IMG/VR virus record: IMGVR_UViG_3300013108_000151
Coordinates: 1-64,000 of that record
Source: a virus
Strand: one strand, 5' to 3'
Length of the DNA: 64,000 nt
Notes under the pieces: model-generated
Seen by the model: only the letters and a program-made list of their open reading frames with translations
What the model was told of the DNA's origin: nothing
Database searches by the model: none
Position numbers and translations under genes: made by a program
In this document: positions 1 to 6,692 of the stretch, piece after piece
How positions within the stretch are numbered: the stretch's first letter is position 1
How the letters are laid out: each line of letters starts with the position of its first letter

Positions 1-77
1 CCTCCACCGCCTCCACAAGCAGTTAGCAGAAATATTAATGAACTTATTAATATACCTTTGATTGACTTTGATAGCAT
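1..77 (-). CDS. Lipoprotein, partial (cut by window start)
   Basis: Only the first 25 or so codons are inside the window. The start ATG at 77 has an AGGAGG ribosome site just upstream. The peptide begins with a short basic stretch, then a hydrophobic run ending in the lipobox LTAC followed by a glycine run, so it should be exported and lipidated on that cysteine. It starts right after the stop of the 55-residue gene at 77-244, so the two are probably one transcript. The mature function is unknown because the rest is missing. Confidence 0.6.
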   Translation of the reverse strand, partial: MLSKSIKGILISSLIFLLTACGGGG

Positions 78-244
78 TATGCCTCCTGGTTAATTACTGT
101 TAAAAAACCAAAAAAGATACCTGTGATAGCAAAAATAAAACAGCCTATCCAATTATCATTTTCATATCCTACTGGGCCGTCAATACAACCGACCGCAATA
201 ATTAAACTTATTATTGAAATTATAGCAAATGTTGTTTGTTTCAT
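77..244 (-). CDS. Small membrane protein, 55 aa
   Basis: A 55-codon frame starting at ATG 244 behind AAAGGAG and a sigma70-like promoter at 274-301. It has an N-terminal hydrophobic stretch ending in a cysteine (residues 5-20, a weak lipobox AVGC), a short polar hinge, then a second hydrophobic segment (about residues 32-51). Two membrane passes, or one lipoprotein anchor plus one pass, are both possible. It is followed at once by the lipoprotein gene at the window edge. The family is not recognised. Confidence 0.55.
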   Translation of the reverse strand: MKQTTFAIISIISLIIAVGCIDGPVGYENDNWIGCFIFAITGIFFGFLTVINQEA

Positions 245-273
245 ACTTTTTCTCCTTTTCTAACTATACATAC

Positions 274-301
274 ATTATAGCATCTTTTAGGAAAATGTCA
301 A
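274..301 (-). promoter_or_regulatory. Sigma70-like promoter for the 77-244 gene
   Basis: Reading on the minus strand, TTGACA at 301-296 and TATAAT at 279-274 are separated by 16 bases, about 30 bases upstream of the start codon at 244. Both hexamers match consensus exactly. Confidence 0.75.
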
Positions 302-375
302 CCATTTTGGCGAAAAAATATGGTGCTAAGACCCGCTTAAAATAAGGGTTTTGAAGAATATTATGAAATATTATA

Positions 376-513
376 TAAAAAGGTAAGCCTAACCCCACGG
401 TAGAACAGGATTAGGCTTGTATAGTTAGATAAGGAATAAACTACCGTTGAACTTTTGTACTTAATTAAAAATCTGTTAGGAAACACAACAATGTGTATTA
501 TTAACTTTAACTT
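376..513 (-). ncRNA. Candidate phage small RNA with hairpin and pseudoknot
   Basis: The 314-base stretch 245-558 has no convincing gene, but a strong promoter at 520-548 reads into it. The predicted transcript starts near 513. It contains a perfect 8-bp stem (385-392 with 411-418, AAGCCTAA/TTAGGCTT) followed after three bases by a run of five T (381-377), which resembles an intrinsic terminator. Seven loop bases (397-403) are complementary to 441-447 upstream, so an H-type pseudoknot is possible. Predicted length is about 135-140 nt. No known riboswitch or sRNA family was recognised. A long leader for the 244 gene is an alternative reading. Confidence 0.5.
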
Positions 514-519
514 TACACA

Positions 520-548
520 AGTATAACATTCATTAAATTAATTGTCAA
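520..548 (-). promoter_or_regulatory. Sigma70-like promoter reading into the ORF-free gap
   Basis: On the minus strand TTGACA (548-543), a 17-base spacer, then TATACT (525-520). It lies downstream of the cold shock gene stop at 559, so it cannot drive that gene. It points at the hairpin/pseudoknot region 513-376. Confidence 0.75.
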
Positions 549-558
549 CCAAAATGTA

Positions 559-765
559 TTATATTTTTTTGATATTGATCGCAGTAGGCTTTCCTCTGTT
601 TTCGCCAATGTCATAAGTTACATCTTCACCTTCGGTGATTTGATCTATCCCAGACTCTTGTAAAGCGGAAACATGTAGGAAGATATCTTTACCTTCTTCG
701 CCAGTATCTATAAAACCATAACCCTTTGTAGGATTAAACCATTTTATTTTACCAGTATTACTCAT
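559..765 (-). CDS. Cold shock protein (CspA family)
   Basis: A 68-residue single cold shock domain, the usual family length. It carries the RNP1-like motif KGYGFI (residues 14-19) and the RNP2-like DIFLHVSAL (28-36), the aromatic surface that binds single-stranded RNA or DNA. These proteins melt RNA secondary structure and act as transcription or translation chaperones in the cytoplasm. The start at 765 has AAGGA six bases upstream and overlaps the end of the preceding 86-aa gene by eight bases, so the two are co-translated. Phage copies may help translation of phage mRNA in cold ocean water; that role is inference. Confidence 0.95.
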   Translation of the reverse strand: MSNTGKIKWFNPTKGYGFIDTGEEGKDIFLHVSALQESGIDQITEGEDVTYDIGENRGKPTAINIKKI

Positions 766-1018
766 TGTTGTCCTTTGTATTATGTTGTTTATTAATAATG
801 CTTTCTAATAACTCTATAACTAACAAGTTATCAACTCTTGCGATACGCCATTCTTCTGAAATGTAATACATCTCAGTTGAAAGTTCATTATACATCGCAT
901 CTATGTGGGAACCCAAATGATCTATTCGATCACTTAATTTGTATATTGAGTGCCCAATCCAAAGTAATAGCACTATTAAAATTACTCTGAATATGTTTTT
1001 TATGTTCGTTTGTTCCAT
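758..1018 (-). CDS. Small membrane-anchored protein, 86 aa
   Basis: Residues 8-25 form one hydrophobic segment, followed by a hydrophilic, probably helical tail. This suggests a single-pass membrane protein with most of its length on one side. Its start at 1018 overlaps the stop of the 109-aa gene upstream, and its 3' end overlaps the cold shock gene, so it belongs to the 1591-559 operon. The family is not recognised. Confidence 0.65.
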   Translation of the reverse strand: MEQTNIKNIFRVILIVLLLWIGHSIYKLSDRIDHLGSHIDAMYNELSTEMYYISEEWRIARVDNLLVIELLESIINKQHNTKDNNE

Positions 1019-1347
1019 TACAATTTAATTTCAATTAACTTTAGTATATTGCCTGTTGGTATTACAGTACTTGACCCACCATCACCAAACTCACCATCTT
1101 TATTAAAATTATAATCACTCATTAATACATGAGTGTCTTTGTCTTTTTTAACCAGCCAACCTGTGCTAACACAAATGGCAGGCTTAGACGCTTGAATGTC
1201 TTTAAGAGTTCTCCAACTTGGATCACTCTCAATATCTTTCCAGTAAGCAACGTAAAACCCAAACTCCTGTACAGGAGTCCTATAGTCGGGTAAGGCGACC
1301 GAAGCCGCCTTATTCCCTAATTGCTTAGACGAATGTCTATTAGGCAT
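1018..1347 (-). CDS. Conserved-looking phage protein of unknown function, 109 aa
   Basis: ATG 1347 is preferred over the TTG one codon earlier. It overlaps the end of the HTH gene by eight bases. The protein is soluble and mixed alpha/beta, with GWLV, DYNF and a glycine/serine-rich GDGGSST stretch near residue 90. It has no membrane segment or signal. The layout (LVKKDKDTHVLMSDYNF) looks like a small beta-barrel domain, but I cannot assign it. Confidence 0.6.
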   Translation of the reverse strand: MPNRHSSKQLGNKAASVALPDYRTPVQEFGFYVAYWKDIESDPSWRTLKDIQASKPAICVSTGWLVKKDKDTHVLMSDYNFNKDGEFGDGGSSTVIPTGNILKLIEIKL

Positions 1348-1591
1348 CAACGCCTGTAGCCATTGCTTTGTACCCAGCCGAGATAATTTTACGGCTCGCA
1401 GTACCTAGACGGTACTTGTTAACACCATTTTTCTTAGTGTTAAGATAAATTGGGTATCCAGCAAAACGTAGTGATTGTACTACTGATTGTGGGTTACCAG
1501 CACCAAATCTTGTAGCGATTTGTTTGCTTGTAAGCTCTTGTCCTTTTTCGAACGCTTCAAGAACTCTCTGATTGATTGTTTTCTTAGTCAT
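1340..1591 (-). CDS. Small winged-HTH-like regulator, 83 aa
   Basis: The start at 1591 (MTKKTINQ) is chosen over the upstream ATG at 1654 because GGAGGG lies eight bases before it. Residues 5-50 read as a helix-turn-helix: a helix, then LTSKQIATRF (helix 2), GAGNPQSVVQSLRFAGY (recognition helix) and a basic wing. A similar small protein occurs in other T4-like marine phages. It probably binds DNA as a phage transcription regulator. It heads the 1591-559 operon under the promoter at 1664-1692. Confidence 0.7.
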   Translation of the reverse strand: MTKKTINQRVLEAFEKGQELTSKQIATRFGAGNPQSVVQSLRFAGYPIYLNTKKNGVNKYRLGTASRKIISAGYKAMATGVDA

Positions 1592-1663
1592 TGTCTTTAC
1601 CCTCCATAGGTATTTGATTTTAGTAATTACTATATCAAGATATTTTTCTAACATAGTGATTAT

Positions 1664-1692
1664 AGTATAGCAAAAATAAAACCTAAGGTCAA
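1664..1692 (-). promoter_or_regulatory. Sigma70-like promoter for the HTH-CspA operon
   Basis: On the minus strand TTGACC (1692-1687), 17 bases, TATACT (1669-1664). The predicted transcript has a leader of about 65 bases before the start codon at 1591. Confidence 0.7.
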
Positions 1693-1774
1693 CCTTTTTT
1701 TAAACTTTCTCCAAAAATCTCCAAAAAAAATAGGGAACCAAGTTCCCTATTTTATATTTTAACTTTCCTAAATT

Positions 1775-2308
1775 TTATAGGCCAAGTTTTTCTTTACCAT
1801 AGTCACCTCGTATCCAGTTGATAACTGTTCCAGGATCAGTATTTGAAAATGGATCAATATCGGCATTATCTTTTTTGCCTTCTTCAACCCATTGTTTAAT
1901 AATTTTACTATCTTTTACAATCATAGCATATCGCCAAGATCTTGTGCCCATTCCGTTATTTTGCTTGTCTACTAATTGCTCCATACGTTTAGTAAATGCT
2001 CCGTTACCGTCTGGTAATAGTTTAACATGTTCAATGCCCAAATCTTTACCCCAAGCATTCATTACAAAGCAATCATTTACTGAAATACAGTAAATTTCAT
2101 CAATACCTTCGTCAAGAAACTCTTGGTATCTATCTTCAAACCCTGGTAAATGGTTAGTTGAGCAAGTTGGTGTAAAAGCACCTGGTAGTGAAAATACCAC
2201 TACAGTTTTATCTTTGAACCAATGGTCGCTATCATATGTTTTATATTCGCCATCAATTCTCATCTTCCATTGAATAAAAGGTACGTTATGTCCTTCTTTA
2301 TGTGCCAT
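1775..2308 (-). CDS. Peroxiredoxin (Prx5/AhpC-TSA type)
   Basis: A 177-residue thioredoxin-fold peroxidase that reduces peroxides through a peroxidatic cysteine. The family signature PGAFTPTCS is intact (residues 42-50), with the catalytic Cys at about 49. The downstream motif around KLLPDGNGAFTKRM and an Arg in the GTRSWRYAMIV strand fit the Prx5 subgroup. A second cysteine (SVNDCFVMNAWGK) sits where Prx5 enzymes often have one. The start has GGAG nine bases upstream. A phage copy could protect the infected cell from oxidative stress; this is inference. It lies directly before FolE on the same strand. Confidence 0.93.
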   Translation of the reverse strand: MAHKEGHNVPFIQWKMRIDGEYKTYDSDHWFKDKTVVVFSLPGAFTPTCSTNHLPGFEDRYQEFLDEGIDEIYCISVNDCFVMNAWGKDLGIEHVKLLPDGNGAFTKRMEQLVDKQNNGMGTRSWRYAMIVKDSKIIKQWVEEGKKDNADIDPFSNTDPGTVINWIRGDYGKEKLGL

Positions 2309-2334
2309 ATTTTTGTTCTCCAGTTATAATGTTG

Positions 2335-3012
2335 TTATTTATTATGACCTTTCATGCTCAAACAAATATCATAGAATTCTTGTTTTAGAGCAGGATCTCT
2401 TTCAAAGCCACCTAGCATAATTGCTGTTGTCATGTCTGACTCGTGTTCACGTACACCTCTGTGAGTCATACAATGATGTTCTGCTTTTACTACCACTGCT
2501 ACATGTGGAGTTTTAGCATATCTTTGTAATTCTTCCGCAATCTGTGTGGTCATTTCTTCTTGAATCTGCGGGCGTTCAGCAATATGATGTACTAGTCTAT
2601 TAAACTTTGATAATCCAATTACTTCGTCTTCTGGTACAATGCCTACCCATGCTTTGCCTACAATGTTTTGAAAATGATGGGCACAGGTTGACCTAATAGT
2701 AATAGGACCTGATGTATATAAACTTTTATATCCCATATTTGGAAAACTTGTAACACGTGGTATAGGTTGAAACCTCCCGCCAAATATTTCTTTTACATAC
2801 ATTTTTGCTACACGTCTTGCGGTATCATTTGTATTATGGTCGTGTTCAGTGTCAATTACCAAACTTTCCATAACTTCTTGTAGTTTACCTTGAACTTCAT
2901 CTTGTAGTTGATCTAGTTCACCTTCATGAATAAACTCAGATATATTATCATTACAATGAAATCTTTTGTTCTTTGCTTTGATTCTTTCTTTAATTACTTT
3001 ACTTATTTCCAT
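2335..3012 (-). CDS. folE: GTP cyclohydrolase I
   Basis: Converts GTP to 7,8-dihydroneopterin triphosphate, the first step of both folate and 7-deazaguanine (preQ0) synthesis. The 225-residue protein has the zinc-site motifs STCAHHF (Cys and His, about residues 108-114) and EHHCMTHRGV with the second Cys. The substrate-binding GLSKFNRLV segment is also present. Length is typical for the type I enzyme. SD GGAGA precedes the ATG. Its place 1.7 kb from a QueD-like T-fold gene and 3.7 kb from a DpdA-like gene suggests it feeds a DNA 7-deazaguanine pathway rather than folate. Confidence 0.95.
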   Translation of the reverse strand: MEISKVIKERIKAKNKRFHCNDNISEFIHEGELDQLQDEVQGKLQEVMESLVIDTEHDHNTNDTARRVAKMYVKEIFGGRFQPIPRVTSFPNMGYKSLYTSGPITIRSTCAHHFQNIVGKAWVGIVPEDEVIGLSKFNRLVHHIAERPQIQEEMTTQIAEELQRYAKTPHVAVVVKAEHHCMTHRGVREHESDMTTAIMLGGFERDPALKQEFYDICLSMKGHNK

Positions 3013-3049
3013 TTTTTATTTCTCCGATGTTAAGGCAGTGGATTGCCAT

Positions 3050-4117
3050 TTAGAAAGTTTCAGTTGCTTCATATAGTCTTTTGCCATTAAAGAAAGATGA
3101 AACTTTGTCTGTTAGTTTGTTACATACTGACTCATAATCATTTAACGTCATCATTTTATTAATGTGTTCCATTAGTTCAGTTTTATGTTCCAAATAGTTT
3201 TCCCATGAACTTGTCCATTCACTAGGATATAATACTTCAGGTGTTGCCATTTCGCTATAACTTAACCTATCTGGTACTAATGGTAATGTTCCTACCAAAG
3301 CACCTTCATACCAACTAATACCAAGTGTTTCTTGTAGGTTGGCACTAAACACTAGTTTACTTGTAGCAAGTAATTTATGATATTCGTCTTTTGTTAGTTG
3401 CTTTTCTTGAGCAACTATCCAATTATATTGTGGCATACTTTCTGCCAAATCTTTAAAAATGTTTAACTGTTTTTCAGGAGCCAACCTGTGTGGAAATACA
3501 ATGTTATTGTATTTAGGTGCTCCAGCATATGGCTTTAATGTATCTTCTAAATATTCCATAGGCCATCCAACTAGTTTAATGCTATGTAATAATTGTCTAT
3601 CAATGTCTCTATCATCATTCCAAAATGTATTTGTAAACATATCTATATGAAACTTTGTAGCAAAGAAGTTGTCATCATAACAATTATACATGCTCATCTC
3701 AGCATTTCTAACCCAAGGCTTATCGCCTATTAATCTACCCAAAAAGTCTGCTGGATCATAACTGCCGGCGTGCCACATGCCTCCTATTTTAATTTTAACA
3801 CCTAATAATTCTGCCATATACTTTAATTGTATAACAGTAGGATTCCAAGCATCAGTATAAAGAAAGTAATCGCCATCTTTAATTTTACCATCACAAAACA
3901 TTTTTCCTATTTGCTCTAGTTGATTACTTTTGTAAACATTTGTACCACCAAAGTTTAAAAATGCTCCTGGTGTTGTTGCCTGAGGAGTTTCACCACCACT
4001 AATAACAATTACATCATCTGTATTATGATGTTCTGCTAATTGCTTTGGTAAGTGCTTTTTCCACTGTGATGTGTAACGAGTGTCTACGGCTTCAATGTCT
4101 ACAATATAAACAGTCAT
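3050..4117 (-). CDS. GT-B-fold glycosyltransferase-like protein, 355 aa
   Basis: The C-terminal half has the look of a GT4-type donor site: VFPHRLAPEKQL (about residues 208-219) followed by SANLQETLGISWYEG (about 258-272), with paired glutamates spaced as in the EX7E motif. The N-terminal half (VISGGETP, YLFYTDAWNP region, GGMWHAGS) is consistent with an acceptor domain. It could glycosylate modified bases, a virion protein or a host glycan; the acceptor cannot be read from sequence. Its start at 4117 abuts the stop of the 112-aa gene, so they are co-transcribed. Confidence 0.75.
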   Translation of the reverse strand: MTVYIVDIEAVDTRYTSQWKKHLPKQLAEHHNTDDVIVISGGETPQATTPGAFLNFGGTNVYKSNQLEQIGKMFCDGKIKDGDYFLYTDAWNPTVIQLKYMAELLGVKIKIGGMWHAGSYDPADFLGRLIGDKPWVRNAEMSMYNCYDDNFFATKFHIDMFTNTFWNDDRDIDRQLLHSIKLVGWPMEYLEDTLKPYAGAPKYNNIVFPHRLAPEKQLNIFKDLAESMPQYNWIVAQEKQLTKDEYHKLLATSKLVFSANLQETLGISWYEGALVGTLPLVPDRLSYSEMATPEVLYPSEWTSSWENYLEHKTELMEHINKMMTLNDYESVCNKLTDKVSSFFNGKRLYEATETF

Positions 4118-4455
4118 TATTTTCTCATCATACCGTGTACGCCAGGTGCTCCATCATTGTCTTTAAGTTCTGCTACCTTTTGTTCTGCTTGTTTTAGCAT
4201 AGTTTGAGTAGCATTAAGAACTTCAATAGATTTTTCTAATTCGGTTAGTATGGCTTTGGATATACCTAACATCATAGGACCGTGTTCTTTAAGTCCTGCC
4301 CAAAACTTCTTATAATCATCGCCTTTATAATTGTCTGCTTCAATTAATAAATTTTGAAAGTCTTGAATAATTTTATGCGGATCTTTACCTACGTCTGTTT
4401 TTTTAACAGTCTTAGGCGTTGCTACTTTTTTTACTTTTTTTGTTTTCTTTGTCAT
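4117..4455 (-). CDS. Lysine-rich small phage protein, 112 aa
   Basis: The first 22 residues are a lysine/valine/threonine-rich basic tail (KKTKKVKK...). The rest is predicted helical with a coiled-coil tendency near residues 70-98. It overlaps the next gene upstream by four bases (ATGA) and abuts the glycosyltransferase downstream. The basic tail might bind nucleic acid. The family is not recognised. Confidence 0.6.
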   Translation of the reverse strand: MTKKTKKVKKVATPKTVKKTDVGKDPHKIIQDFQNLLIEADNYKGDDYKKFWAGLKEHGPMMLGISKAILTELEKSIEVLNATQTMLKQAEQKVAELKDNDGAPGVHGMMRK

Positions 4456-4733
4456 TTGTTAAGTCCTAATAATGTTTCTATTTGAGTATCATTAAATTTA
4501 ATCAGTATAGCATCTTCCATGTCATCTGTCCAACTACTGTCATCCCATACAAAATCTTTACCGTATGTATAACCATGTTTACCAAGTTGATTACATACCT
4601 GACCAACAGCATCAACTAATGTATAGTTGGCATTAAGAGCACCGCCTTCAATACTATTGCCATTAGCATCAGTGTTCCATGGATGCCTGTTACTAAATCT
4701 AGAAATCTGTAAATTTAATTCTTTACTGTACAT
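4452..4733 (-). CDS. Unknown protein, about 93 aa
   Basis: An ATG at 4790 is possible, but it lies deep inside the QueD-like gene. The ATG at 4733, eleven bases inside the end of that gene, fits the tight overlaps seen elsewhere, so I use it. The protein is acidic, with DFVWDDSSWTDDMEDAI near the C-terminus, and has no membrane segment. No family is recognised. It sits in the 7-deazaguanine cluster, but no role can be inferred from its sequence. Confidence 0.55.
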   Translation of the reverse strand: MYSKELNLQISRFSNRHPWNTDANGNSIEGGALNANYTLVDAVGQVCNQLGKHGYTYGKDFVWDDSSWTDDMEDAILIKFNDTQIETLLGLNK

Positions 4734-5196
4734 CACGTCCATGTCCATATTGAACAAACGATCCGTTTTCTCCATCTTCAGAAACATCAATCCAAATAGT
4801 ACGACCAGGATAGCGATCTGCTATTTGGCTATGTAAATCATCACAAATCATTTCACACGATTTGTAATCAAGTTCTAATGTTTTTTCAGCATATAGTTTT
4901 TCTAACCATCGCTTAAATTGGATAAACTCAATATCTCTGTCATCATGAAATACTTCTATCCAAACTTTAAAATGAAAAATATGTCTATGAGGATAACCTA
5001 AGAAACTAACATCATATTCGTCACCTGTTGCTAGTTTTGGATCATCTAATGCCGCAGGATATTTATGTATACCTTCTTTTCTAAAAGTTACCCAGATCAT
5101 CTTTTTAGAGTTACTACGAGTTTCAGCAATACTTTCTTTTAGTGCCTGTTGCCTCATAGGACTATCATCAATGTTTACTACGTTTTCTTGGCTCAT
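4723..5196 (-). CDS. QueD-like (6-pyruvoyl-tetrahydropterin synthase/T-fold) protein lacking the catalytic Cys
   Basis: 157 residues. After an N-terminal extension of about 32 residues, the spacing matches QueD: His44 (GIHKYP), the pair His70/His72 (PHRH, in place of HGH), a beta strand FHFKVWIEV, DRDIEFIQFKRWLE in place of the IIDFAELK helix, and a C-terminal IWIDVSEDGENGSF strand ending in the family's Glu region. The three zinc histidines are therefore present. The cysteine that normally lies four residues before HGH is a leucine here. Whether it makes carboxytetrahydropterin is unclear. A promoter at 5222-5250 drives it, and FolE lies downstream. Related proteins occur in marine T4-like phages. 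Confidence 0.65.
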   Translation of the reverse strand: MSQENVVNIDDSPMRQQALKESIAETRSNSKKMIWVTFRKEGIHKYPAALDDPKLATGDEYDVSFLGYPHRHIFHFKVWIEVFHDDRDIEFIQFKRWLEKLYAEKTLELDYKSCEMICDDLHSQIADRYPGRTIWIDVSEDGENGSFVQYGHGRDVQ

Positions 5197-5221
5197 TTTA
5201 GTTCCTTTACTTTAAGTTAAT

Positions 5222-5250
5222 ATAATAACAGGTTGTGCTATTAAAGTCAA
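5222..5250 (-). promoter_or_regulatory. Sigma70-like promoter for the QueD-like gene
   Basis: TTGACT (5250-5245), 17-base spacer, TATTAT (5227-5222) on the minus strand, about 26 bases before the ATG at 5196. The SD AAAGGAAC lies in between. Confidence 0.75.
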
Positions 5251-5254
5251 CCTT

Positions 5255-5590
5255 TTAATATAATTTAAATTCATATCCAATTGTAATCCCCCAATTATTG
5301 TCTGGAGAAGTTTCATATGAAGGTGCCAAATACCAACTGTCTTTTGTTACTCTCGTCATTGGCACAATTTTCTCTCCACTGTATCCTGTTACTAATCCAA
5401 TTTCCAATTCCGAATTAAATGGTGTATCAAACTTTCTTCCAATATAAGCACCAACATTTGATTCGCTGTTATAATAAACTCCTGCTATTGTATTATCAAT
5501 TGTACATCTAGCATGTGGGTGAACAGCATTGTAATCTCCTTCTAGTCCAACGTGTAGCGATAACGCCACTAGCAAAGATATACAACTCAC
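5255..5590 (-). CDS. Secreted small beta-rich protein (possible outer-membrane-like), 111 aa
   Basis: The start is a GTG at 5590 overlapping the stop of the upstream gene (TAAGTGA), with GGAAGA as SD. The first 15 or so residues are hydrophobic and resemble a signal peptide or anchor. The remainder alternates polar and aromatic residues in short strands (VGAYIGRKF, LEIGLVTGYSG, WGITIGYEFKLY) and ends in an aromatic, as small beta-barrel outer membrane proteins do. Function is unknown. Confidence 0.55.
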   Translation of the reverse strand: MSCISLLVALSLHVGLEGDYNAVHPHARCTIDNTIAGVYYNSESNVGAYIGRKFDTPFNSELEIGLVTGYSGEKIVPMTRVTKDSWYLAPSYETSPDNNWGITIGYEFKLY

Positions 5591-5937
5591 TTATTCTTCC
5601 ATTTTAAGTAAAACAAGTCTAGCTCTTGATCACCTGCTAAGTATATCTTTCCAACTCCGCCTCGTCTTCTTCCAGGGTTTCCAAATTTAGAAGAAGAAAA
5701 ATCTGTATCAAAGCACCAACTACTATTACAAGCATAACTCCTTTTGTAATCATTATACCAATAATACTCGATTGACGGTCCCCAGGTTTCCCAACACCAC
5801 GCTCTCACCTCCAAAAATGTATGGGTTGGGATTTGTATTTGGTAATCAAACTCACCATAGAGTTTGTTTCTGCCGTCAATCTTTCTTATTTTGTGCCAAT
5901 TATTTTTAGGTCCTAATACTGGATATACTGATGTCAT
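5587..5937 (-). CDS. Unknown protein, about 116 aa
   Basis: Start at 5937 (MTSVYPV) chosen because GAGGA lies five bases upstream. A GTG start at 5973 overlapping the previous stop is the alternative. Rich in Trp and Tyr (WCWETWGPSIEYYWYNDY), two close cysteines (residues near 80), and a glycine/arginine patch GRRRGGVGK. No membrane segment is evident. No family is recognised. Confidence 0.55.
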   Translation of the reverse strand: MTSVYPVLGPKNNWHKIRKIDGRNKLYGEFDYQIQIPTHTFLEVRAWCWETWGPSIEYYWYNDYKRSYACNSSWCFDTDFSSSKFGNPGRRRGGVGKIYLAGDQELDLFYLKWKNK

Positions 5938-5972
5938 ATGGTTCCTCATCTTTAACGGGCCTAAGAAATTCA

Positions 5973-6167
5973 CTAAGTAGTTTCTTGTTGTAATCTTAAT
6001 CTGTTAATTTTATCTTTGATTGCTAATTTTTCTTTTTTCAATTCTACTAGATCGTATTTGCCACTTGTTGTGCGATCGTTTGCTCTACCCTTTTCCAAGT
6101 CAGTAGTTAACCTGTCGAGTTGCTTGTGTTTTTCTTGTAACTCTCTTATTTCAGTTTTATTTTTCAT
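5973..6167 (-). CDS. DUF465/YdcH-like small coiled-coil protein
   Basis: 64 residues, almost entirely helical and highly charged. The pattern of a short ELQEKHKQLD helix followed by a LVELKKEKLAIKDKINRL helix matches the small DUF465 proteins of proteobacteria, which form helical hairpins of unknown function. It overlaps its neighbours by one to four bases and sits between two unknown genes upstream of the QueD-like gene. Confidence 0.6.
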   Translation of the reverse strand: MKNKTEIRELQEKHKQLDRLTTDLEKGRANDRTTSGKYDLVELKKEKLAIKDKINRLRLQQETT

Positions 6168-6685
6168 TCTATCTCCTTGTCTTTAGTGTATTTGTCCCAA
6201 CTAGTAAATTTACTGTGATCCATTAAGTCATGTAATGTATGACTCCATACACCTGGGTTAGTCTTATTATAGCCTTTGTCGTCTATTTTAATACAAGTAT
6301 TATAATTCCATTGATTAACATATGGAATTACAACTCTAATTTGAGGAATAAAGTTATTAAATTCTGAATACCCGCCTTCTAACACCCATTCCAAATTAAT
6401 AGTACTAGGTATATCTAAACTACAAAGTATTCCTTCTTGTAGAAATGCTTTGATCATTAATTCCCAATCTTCAAATTCGTCGTTTGTTTTAGGATTGTAA
6501 CTATGGTTAGCACCAAAGAATATATGTTCACAGTTAAGATTTGTATACCAATCTTTAATAGTGTTATAGTCTTGTAAACCAGTAACAAACAATGTTTGTT
6601 TACCGTATGCTGGTGTTTTCTCTACTTCAATACCTGTAAAAAACTGTACGTTATCTTTTACTGTTCCGTTGTAATTTCTTTCCAT
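6164..6685 (-). CDS. Conserved phage protein of unknown function, 173 aa
   Basis: Soluble alpha/beta protein starting FFTGIEVEKTPAYGKQTLFV (residues 15-34), which reads like a beta-strand, loop, beta-strand opening. A central HIFFGANHS and a LQEGILCSLDIP stretch follow. The SD AGGTGA precedes the ATG at 6685, eight bases from the stop of the DpdA-like gene. Proteins like this travel with queuosine-type genes in marine T4-like phages as far as I recall, so a part in the 7-deazaguanine pathway is possible but not shown. Confidence 0.6.
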   Translation of the reverse strand: MERNYNGTVKDNVQFFTGIEVEKTPAYGKQTLFVTGLQDYNTIKDWYTNLNCEHIFFGANHSYNPKTNDEFEDWELMIKAFLQEGILCSLDIPSTINLEWVLEGGYSEFNNFIPQIRVVIPYVNQWNYNTCIKIDDKGYNKTNPGVWSHTLHDLMDHSKFTSWDKYTKDKEIE

Positions 6686-6692
6686 AAGTCAC

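Noticed and set aside
376-513. Pseudoknot as a preQ1 or SAM-II riboswitch
   Set aside because: H-type pseudoknots occur in both families, and a preQ1 switch would be tempting here, but the loop and tail sequences do not match the consensus I know, and no deazaguanine or methionine gene follows on that strand.
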